This document shows positions 56,501 to 64,000 of a stretch of 64,000 nt of DNA, piece after piece (within the stretch, counting starts at the first letter, position 1; each line of letters starts with the position of its first letter). The position numbers and the translations under genes are program-made. The stretch covers positions 2,539,072 through 2,603,071 of the forward strand of contig CM021319.1 in NCBI GenBank assembly GCA_010645155.1, given 5' to 3'. The notes below the pieces were generated by a model. It did not search any database. It saw only the letters and a program-made list of their open reading frames with translations, and was not told the origin of the DNA. This DNA is from Tigriopus japonicus (Eukaryota; Arthropoda; Copepoda; Harpacticoida; Harpacticidae).

Positions 56501-59500
56501 TGTCGAGTGGCCTGAGGCGTGCTCACAATGCTCGGTCTCAAACCTTGGCGGACTTTTAGCTGGACTTGCTCTCTCTCGCCACTTACCCACGTCTTGTTGA
56601 TGAGCATGAAGGACCACATCTAATGGCGATCCATTGACCCTCAGGTCCTTGAAGCATCCCACGAATCCGTATCGCAAGGTGCTGGACCACACGGCGGGCG
56701 GAAGACGCAAGTATGGATCCATGTAGTCGACGCTCCCAATGTAGAGTCTTCCAACCAAGTCCAATTGACTGGCATCGCCTGTGGGAAGTGCGCAAGAATG
56801 TGAGGAAAAACGGCAGGGAACTAACTGATCAGAGATGATCTACATTATTTTTGGACCATAGACTTCCAACTTCTGCCTTACATCTTTTTCTCTCTCTCTT
56901 TTTCCCTCCTCTTGTTGAATCAAGTAACCCAACTGTGTTCCAATAGGTATGTTCCATGTGGTAAGGCTGTCTCTTTTGTTAGCATTGCTATGCGTCTTGC
57001 CAGTTTTTTTGTCGTTTGCTCAAAGAACTTAATGGAAAGTCAGAAACCGAAACTCTCTTTCTCAAATTCTTTTCTTCCGTCCTTCTTTCTTTCTCTTCTG
57101 GAGAGACCTTGATTGTTTCTTAATTACTAGTGTGCTTTTGTTGGTTTTGTTCCTAATAGCTACTAACGTACAATCGATAACTGTGAAGGAAACTCTTAGT
57201 TCTCGATCCCTGTCCTTTACCTGGTGTCTCAAAGGCCTCAGTCTCGCCATCAATGGTTATCCGACCAATTTGCTTCTTAATCGTGAGCTCCACTTGATGC
57301 CATCGACCATCGTTGAGCGGGACACGCGAGGCCCTAATTTTCACGGAACCGGAACCAAGGTCCAGATGAACGTGAAGATGGCCATCCAGAAGTTCCATGG
57401 CAAAGTAGTCCTAGCATAAAAGAAGCAACCCTTCGTTGTTAATGATTGCCGAGGAAACGAAACGAAATGGTGACGCATGCCACCCTACCTTGCCCGGTCC
57501 ACCACCGCCGTTGAATAGAATGAGCCCATTATTCTCTGTTGTCCGGAACTGATAGGAAATGGATCCAGAAACACTCACTTTCCACGCAGGCAAGGCCTAC
57601 AAGGAAGAGGAAACAGAAGGGTGAATAAGTTGGTTTAGAATTTGAATTCCTGCCTGCCAGCCTTTAGCCAGTCAAATGGAAAGAGGCTAACAGACTTAGA
57701 GTCAATGCGGATTTCTCGTGGACTTACCAAGAAGGCCTCCTCCCTGGTGAACGATATAACACCGCCATCTTGTTGTCGCTTGGCTTCAAAAAACGTGGTC
57801 TATAGGAAGGGACAAAGTCGAGCAAAGATTCAATATACATGCCACAGAATACAGTACAGAGTCACTATGGTCTCATGTCGGAGAAGATTACCATTGTGCT
57901 AGTCAGCTCTAGAATAAATTGTACCTGACAGCGACGCATAAGCGACCTTTTTGTCCTTACCAAGTCTGATTTGAAAGCCATGGGAGCTCCAGACGCGATG
58001 TCTTGGCAAGACCATTGTAAATCACCGATTACTGAGATCATGGGATTACCATCCAGCCCAAGTTGGAGCAAATCCAAGACCAGGCTGTCCGCTTTGAAAA
58101 TAACCTAGAACAAAACCGCGAGTGCCGAGGCACACTTTAGTTGCCAGGCCAACCAACCAATAATGGACAAGTACCATTAACATCGTTAGTGGAACTCAAT
58201 CCCTCTTTTTATGGAGGAAAGGCCAGTACGAAGTGCGTGAAGTCGTGAGACGGGTGATTGGACTCATTGAGTCGGTCCCTTCCTTCCCTGTCCGCACGAT
58301 TACTCATGAATGATCCAGGGTAAATAAATATTGACTGATTACCTCTCTCAAGCATCCCACCCAATTGTAACTGGCACGAGCCCCGGGCAACGTGATGGAT
58401 GTCTCTGATCCGCCAACAAAGACCAGACTCGAAATCAAAAGGGTGAAAGGACCCGAGGTGACCCACTTCTCCGTATAACGCCCATCGACGCTCAACGTGA
58501 CCTACGAAGGGAGAGAATAGATCATACACTCCATAACAGGACCGAACTTGAGCATGATCCATGATGAACGTACACTAAATGTGAGTGAGTGTGGGTGTTG
58601 TTAATGTTTAAGAACAAGATCACGGACAACGTCGTGGCCAAGCAAACCGTTGCCTCTTTCTCTACAATAAATGACTGAGCTCTCATGGGAAATGAGAGGC
58701 TGTGAGGCTCTTGACGGGACCCGTCAAACGTAGTACATGTACGCGTTATTGTATGTTTAAAATGTGCAAATAGGAGTTACAAACTGAATGCTCACGACAA
58801 CGAGGACAATAATTACGTTGGTAGTACGGGGGCGTTGTGAAGGGGCGAGGAAGGGGTGGGGTGACATTGAACGAGTGGTTCTGTAGAATTGATCTCACGT
58901 CACAGAGGAGAATAGTAGTCACTTTCAAAACTTTCAAAAGAGCACAAGAAACACTATTAAGAGATCTATGTAATGGCGGTTAGTCAAACTTGGTCAGGTT
59001 GGAGAACGAAGCAAAACGGTAACCAATGAAACTGGAACAACAGGGGCCGAGAACTTTGGCTCGCCAATGGTAAAGAAAGCTTACAAAATACAGAAATAAG
59101 TACATTGTTACTCTTACATAGAAGCAAGCTATGTCTTGTATGTACTTTTAACGGTATAATGGTGTTCCTACAACACTACGAGCATTTGTCAGTCGTTGGT
59201 TGGCACGGTTGTATACGCTCATCAGTGCGCAGTTGTTACAGTAACAATAGGATCCTAAGAGGAGGAAGCTTTGGAAAACAATAATCCAGAACTATTAAGC
59301 TAATTGTGTCAACAAGTCGTTCCAAGGACTATTTTGCAAATCGTTTAGCAACATGTGCTAAAATGGTTGCAACCAAGGCTGCTATCCACCAACCCCGCCA
59401 CAGCCACGTCCCATGCTGGGATTGCGCATATTTACTTACGTGACATTGCTTTTGGCTGGTGGAGGTCTGAAATGAAGTGTTGAATGCAATTGCAACTTTT

Positions 59501-62500
59501 TATTCGTCCTCTGCATGTTCTATTAGTAGTACTACATGCTCGTGGTCGTTCGAGCAGCAGCAGCAACAACAACAGCAATAGAAGTACAGTTAACGTACTG
59601 TTGTAGTAAATTGTACAGTGAGCAAGTAAATAAGTGAGTGAATGAGTGGAAGAGGGACGCAACGAGAGTGGTAGACTGGTTGGAACAACCAAATCTCTGC
59701 TTAAATAGCCAGGTGAAATGGAACTAAAAACACTTTCAGTGGGGAGTCTCGAGAGATTTCGTCAACAACCAACTAGCCAGTAGTGCATTAATCCCTACGT
59801 CTTTCTACAACTTCTCATGGCACACCAAAGGCCAACAACACACGGAGACCTCAATTGTTGCTTGCTAGAGAGCCTTCTTGTTCCACCCAACAAGGTGCAA
59901 GACCACATTGCACTCGGGGCTGTTTTTGGCCTGTTGGGTGGCATACCACTTTGGTCGCCCATTTATTTCGACTAGCTTATGTACTCGGCGTTATCGCAAG
60001 GTGACATGTTCCCCACGTGTTTTACAATGGGGAGCCTTAGGACGACAAGGGATCTGGAAAACAGCACTCACCTCGCTAGTTCTTCGGTGCACCCGAACGT
60101 GGTGCCATTTATTGTCGTTGAACCGCTCGTTGTTGGGCTTGATCCCCGTGTCGAGGACGCCCGAGCCAATTTGCACGGTAAGGGCCACGCCTCCATCGAT
60201 TAGGCTGACACTCATGTAATCGTTCTCGTTGCCTGCAAAAGAAATGACCTCATTCTTTCATGAAGCTCCAATAATACGTGCACCTAGTTAGGGTGCATCA
60301 TCGTCGCTCGTCGAATGGCTTTGGCAATTGGCAAATTCCGATAGGTTCCAAGGAGCTCTCGTGCGAGAAATGATTCGACGGTGAATTGCAATGCATTCAT
60401 TGCGCTGCGGTTCGTTCAATTTTTCATTTGTCATCGATCGGTGATGACTTGCTTAACCGTTGGAATTAGCAATACATTTGTCAATGACACGGAACAATCC
60501 CCCCCAAAGGCTGGGGAACTCTCCGATCCATTGAAGGTGGATTGCATTTACAAATGGTTCGAAGGGACGTGAAGGGATAGGGGGAGGGACCCGGAGGAAC
60601 TGAAGAGGTATAAGTTTACATGCAGAATAAGTGTTGGCACTCGAGCGAAGAATGAGCGACTTAGCTGTTCGGTCGTTCATACTTTGCTGCTCCCTTAGTG
60701 GTGGCAAGAGATCCATGAAGATCATGGGAGGATCCAAAACTTGGCCGAGAGCTTTCAACTCTTAGGAGCACTTATCACATGGATTACAACTTTGTCCACA
60801 ACTTATCCGAACGAGAAGTGCTCCTCGAACTTATCTAATTTACCCGGCTTTAACGCTCGAACGAACCCACATTGCTTGGTGGCCGACATGTGTTAAGATT
60901 GCATTGAACATGCATTTGTTGCTAAAGGCAAATCGAATGAATGTGCGTACCTGTGTGAAATAGCAAGCCCGAAGACTTCCGTGTCTTAAAGTACAGGCTG
61001 ATTTCGTCGTTGATGGACAAGATGGGATCGATGCCTCTTTGGAAGAGGTTGTAGCTGAGGTATTCACCGCCCGTCAAAGTCACTTCCAAAGGAGTTTCCA
61101 CTGAAACGACGAGAGAAACAAGATCAGAAAAAGTAGATGGCAAAGGTTAGCGGGAAGAGAAAGGAACGAGCAGAGAGGGAGGCTTGAGAGCAAAGGCCAC
61201 CTTCGGGGGTCAAAGGTATCAATATTCATGAGAAGGTGAAGCTTCGATTGTTTCCTAGCATATTTTAGCGGACTCACTTGTCTCACAATGATCCCCCTGG
61301 TATTTGGTATTGCTGCAGTCACAGATCGGCCCAGAATCTGTTGGAAGACAAAGGCCTTGGTTTTGGCAAGGATTCTGATGTTTGCATACATCCACATCTT
61401 GAACTCGGACGCCCTAAGGAAGGGGAAGAAAAAAAAAACGAGCTATAGAAATACGTAAATATCGGTTCTACCTGAGAGAATGGCCAAACACAAAAAAAAC
61501 TGGAGCCGCTTTTCGGCTCAGCAAGAAGAAAGAAGGCCATGAATGAACCATTCTCCGTCCTTTTATCTCTGGCTAGCGAGAAGATGGATCCCCCAAGAAT
61601 TTGCGAAAGCGTTGAAATATTTGGGCGAGGAGACAACCTCATAACTTTGCCGTCGAACATTGTTGCATACAAAGAGATGTCGAGAAACCACGCCTCAAGC
61701 TACAGAGTTACATATTGTTCATATACTACAACAGACTTTAGCTTCAACCCAACTGACAGATGATCAAAGAGCAAGACTGAACGACGTCAACCCTCCCAAT
61801 AGCTCGCTGACTCAGCCAGAAAAAGGGCTTTTGTTCCAAGCACGAACGGCCAGGTTCCGATGGATGTGGTGGCTCTACGTACCATTGCATCCATTTATCT
61901 ACCGTTGGACCCAAAGTTTCTATCTTATTTTTCGTATGTGTGTCTCGCTTACCCGGTAAGCCATCATTTCTTGGAGCCTGTCTGAGGCATGGGCGACATC
62001 ACGATAACGTATGGCTTTCACTTCTCCTCGGAATCGAGTTTCCAGAAGAACCATGGGAAGAACCAGAGATTCAATGTCTTGTCCCTTCCACGGTGGGATT
62101 CCTCCCACAAAAACGTATGAATTGGTCGAGGCATTCCCAAAGCCCGCCAGGGATTCGTCATCGGTCTCGGGTTGAGACCGATGTCGCTCATGTTTCTTGG
62201 CTTTGAGCTGTTTCGAACTGGTCGACGAGTCCCCATTGAAGACCTGCTCTTTGCCTCTGACACCCGACACCACGGAACTATCACTGTGGGTGTCGTCCAC
62301 CACGAGACTTGTGTGAAGCCCGCTCTTGAGAATTAACACCCGATGCCACTTGGAATCGTTTACTTGAACACTCCAGTCTGACATGAGCATCCGGGGACCC
62401 CCGCCCCAATTGTAGCGCAGGCGGGGCACACCCTCGACTAGGGAGAGCTGCACATAATCGCCACATTGAATATTGTCCGTGTAGAGCAATAGAGCATTTG

Positions 62501-62684
62501 CTTGGGATGTTCGAAACTGAAGCTCTAAAGACCCGTTCACTCCACCGTGCCATTGATGAAATTGAGCGAAGGACGTTTGAGAGCCTTCCAAGACAATTGA
62601 GAAGACTGTTCCACTTAAATACACGATCACGACAAGCACTGCCTGAAGGATTCCGGAAAGTTCCAATTGCCGCAATGATCCCAT
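50569..62684 (-). CDS. Nrx-1: Neurexin-1 (alpha-type presynaptic adhesion protein)
   Basis: Nineteen exons join in phase to 1617 aa: 62684-61953, 61413-61278, 61100-60951, 60232-60072, 58501-58343, 58104-57961, 57799-57728, 57596-57489, 57410-57221, 56778-56587, 56349-56206, 55939-55610, 55512-54910, 54711-54553, 54483-54299, 54234-54063, 53990-53679, 53598-53398 and 51272-50569. Order: signal peptide, LNS1, EGF1 (CKHQNPCQNQGLC), LNS2, LNS3, EGF2 (CHDKPCMHGGVCSEGWNRYMC), LNS4, LNS5, LNS6, an acidic linker, TM at about 1490-1513 and a cytoplasmic tail. The tail has a 4.1-binding-like KMRTRVDG and ends in the PDZ ligand EWYV. Neurexin sits in the presynaptic membrane and binds neuroligins. The third EGF normally found between LNS5 and LNS6 is missing. 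The start at 62684 is chosen because it begins a good signal peptide. Confidence 0.95.
51273..53397 (-). other. Last intron of neurexin
   Basis: A 2.1-kb intron between the acidic linker exon and the exon with the TM helix and tail. It has no supported nested gene. Its position before the membrane exon is one where neurexin genes often carry alternative exons or promoters, but none is evident. Confidence 0.6.
58502..60071 (-). other. Intron inside the neurexin LNS2 coding region
   Basis: A 1.6-kb intron between exons 4 and 5. It holds a CAG/CAA run at 59551-59580. No other gene or exon is recognised. Confidence 0.6.
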
Positions 62685-64000
62685 CGTGTTGCAGCATGGA
62701 AAATAGGTGGCTGCCACGTTGTCGTCGTGCCAATCTTAGTCACTGGCATGAGAAAAGAGTCGACAGGACCAAAAAATAGTAACCGTGACTTCTTTTAAAG
62801 ACAAGGCGTCAAGCCTGGGGTCGGCTCATGAACATTTTTCCATCGATTCATTGGAGAGGTCACCAAAGAATTTGTTTGTACTTGTTGGATTCACCTCGAG
62901 GTTGAAAGGCCTCTACGAAGGGGCAATGTTTTGATGGAGGAGACTCTAACGAAACAGAGACATATATAAAAATTAATGTTTGATTGATCTCCTTGCAAAG
63001 ACGATGATTTCGACAACACAGTATGCCTGAAGGTGAATTCGAGGAACAAAATGCCCCAAAACTTCCGCTGAACGTACACGTAGTACCCTCCAAGCAAAGG
63101 AAGAAGTATTGCTCGTCCGGAAATGGCATTAAGAAGGTGAGATGGCTAACAAAACATTCAAATCTCGAGGCACGACTAATTTGAGTGATAATCCGATAAT
63201 AACCTTTTCTTGTTAAGATCTATTGAATTCCACCAAGATTTTTGTTCATGGAACTGGAATATGTTGCGTGGAAAAGCCTACCTACCTTTGTCAGCATCGC
63301 TTTCTCTCTTGCAGTCGGATGGTGCCCAATGAAATGGGAATTTACTGTTCTTGGTTTTGGGGGATTGTTGGGTGGCTCATTGAAGGGGAATGAAAGAAGT
63401 AGCTTGCAAACCGATCGCTGGTTTGAAATTGTACAACGGGGAAGCAATTGAAGCACAGCCTTAATTGCCTTTCTTTCTGTCGCTCATCCGCTCAGTCACT
63501 CAGTTGTAGTCACTGGCTCCTGGGTGTTGTTTGTTTGTTTGTGTGTCGAACTCAATCCCAGGCACATTGAACACCACTCATGGACAACGAAGAATAACAG
63601 GCCTGATTGTTCATCAAACAATGACTTAGCAAAAGACGACTTTGCTCACAGACAAAAAGACCGATGAGAACCGAACACAACCAAAAGTCGAAGACTCGAA
63701 GCAAGTCCAAGTTGGTTGCTTCATGTTCATGAGAAGAGGCTCGCACCTATTCACTGATCACTTCGAAGGTCGACCCCAGGAACAAACCTTGGAAGGAACG
63801 CAAGAAGAGAGAGAGAAAGAGGAAGAAAGACGAGGGAGATAGACACACGCAGGCACGCACGCACGCAGGCCATCCAAGCACATTGAGAGGAACAAACCAA
63901 CGAGAAGAATAAGAAGAGCCCACTTCCAGAGATTCAAAAACGGCGACAAGGAAGGAACACGAGAGAGTCTGGAGGAGAACTGACTCATGAGACACTACTA
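62685..64000. other. Upstream region of neurexin
   Basis: The last 1.3 kb of the window. It should carry the 5' UTR or promoter of the neurexin gene. A G/A-rich stretch with ACGC/CAGG units lies at 63796-63870. No gene is seen. Confidence 0.5.

Overview
This is eukaryotic nuclear DNA, most likely from a crustacean and plausibly a copepod. Genes are split by short introns (often 55-120 bp) with GT-AG borders and are spaced every few kb. The gene set is animal (neurexin, Van Gogh, troponin C, prolyl 4-hydroxylase), and the Methuselah-type receptor and the style of troponin C point to an arthropod. The species assignment is inference.

Layout from left to right: an ABHD12-type lipase (+) faces a glutamate carboxypeptidase II/transferrin-receptor-like protein (-) that has lost most of its metal ligands. 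Next come an unrecognised basic protein (-), an intronless Methuselah-like receptor (-) and a ZCCHC4 rRNA methyltransferase (-). A 10-formyltetrahydrofolate-dehydrogenase relative (+) follows that lacks the carrier domain and has a degenerate dehydrogenase domain. A four-TM protein (-) is split over about 9 kb, and its large intron appears to contain a glycine-rich membrane protein (+) and an intronless prolyl 4-hydroxylase alpha subunit (+). From 26 to 32.6 kb the sequence is accessory: a hAT-type MITE built of an internal minisatellite, a LINE remnant, and a striking set of ATGCAAAT octamers.

From 32.6 kb genes resume: an XTBD/dsRBD/G-patch/R3H (NKRF-like) gene (+) with a probable short isoform, Van Gogh (-) and an SLC16-like transporter (-). 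A second hAT-like element with 96-bp inverted arms follows, then an unrecognised protein (-), troponin C (-) and an intronless multi-CUB secreted protein (+). A complete 19-exon neurexin-1 gene (-, 62.7 to 50.6 kb) closes the window.

I rebuilt exon joins by hand from reading frame, splice phase and known domain order. For most multi-exon genes the phases add up to a whole number of codons. No operon-like organisation, rRNA, tRNA or CRISPR was recognised. Neurexin and Van Gogh act at synapses and in planar polarity; the other neighbours share no obvious pathway.
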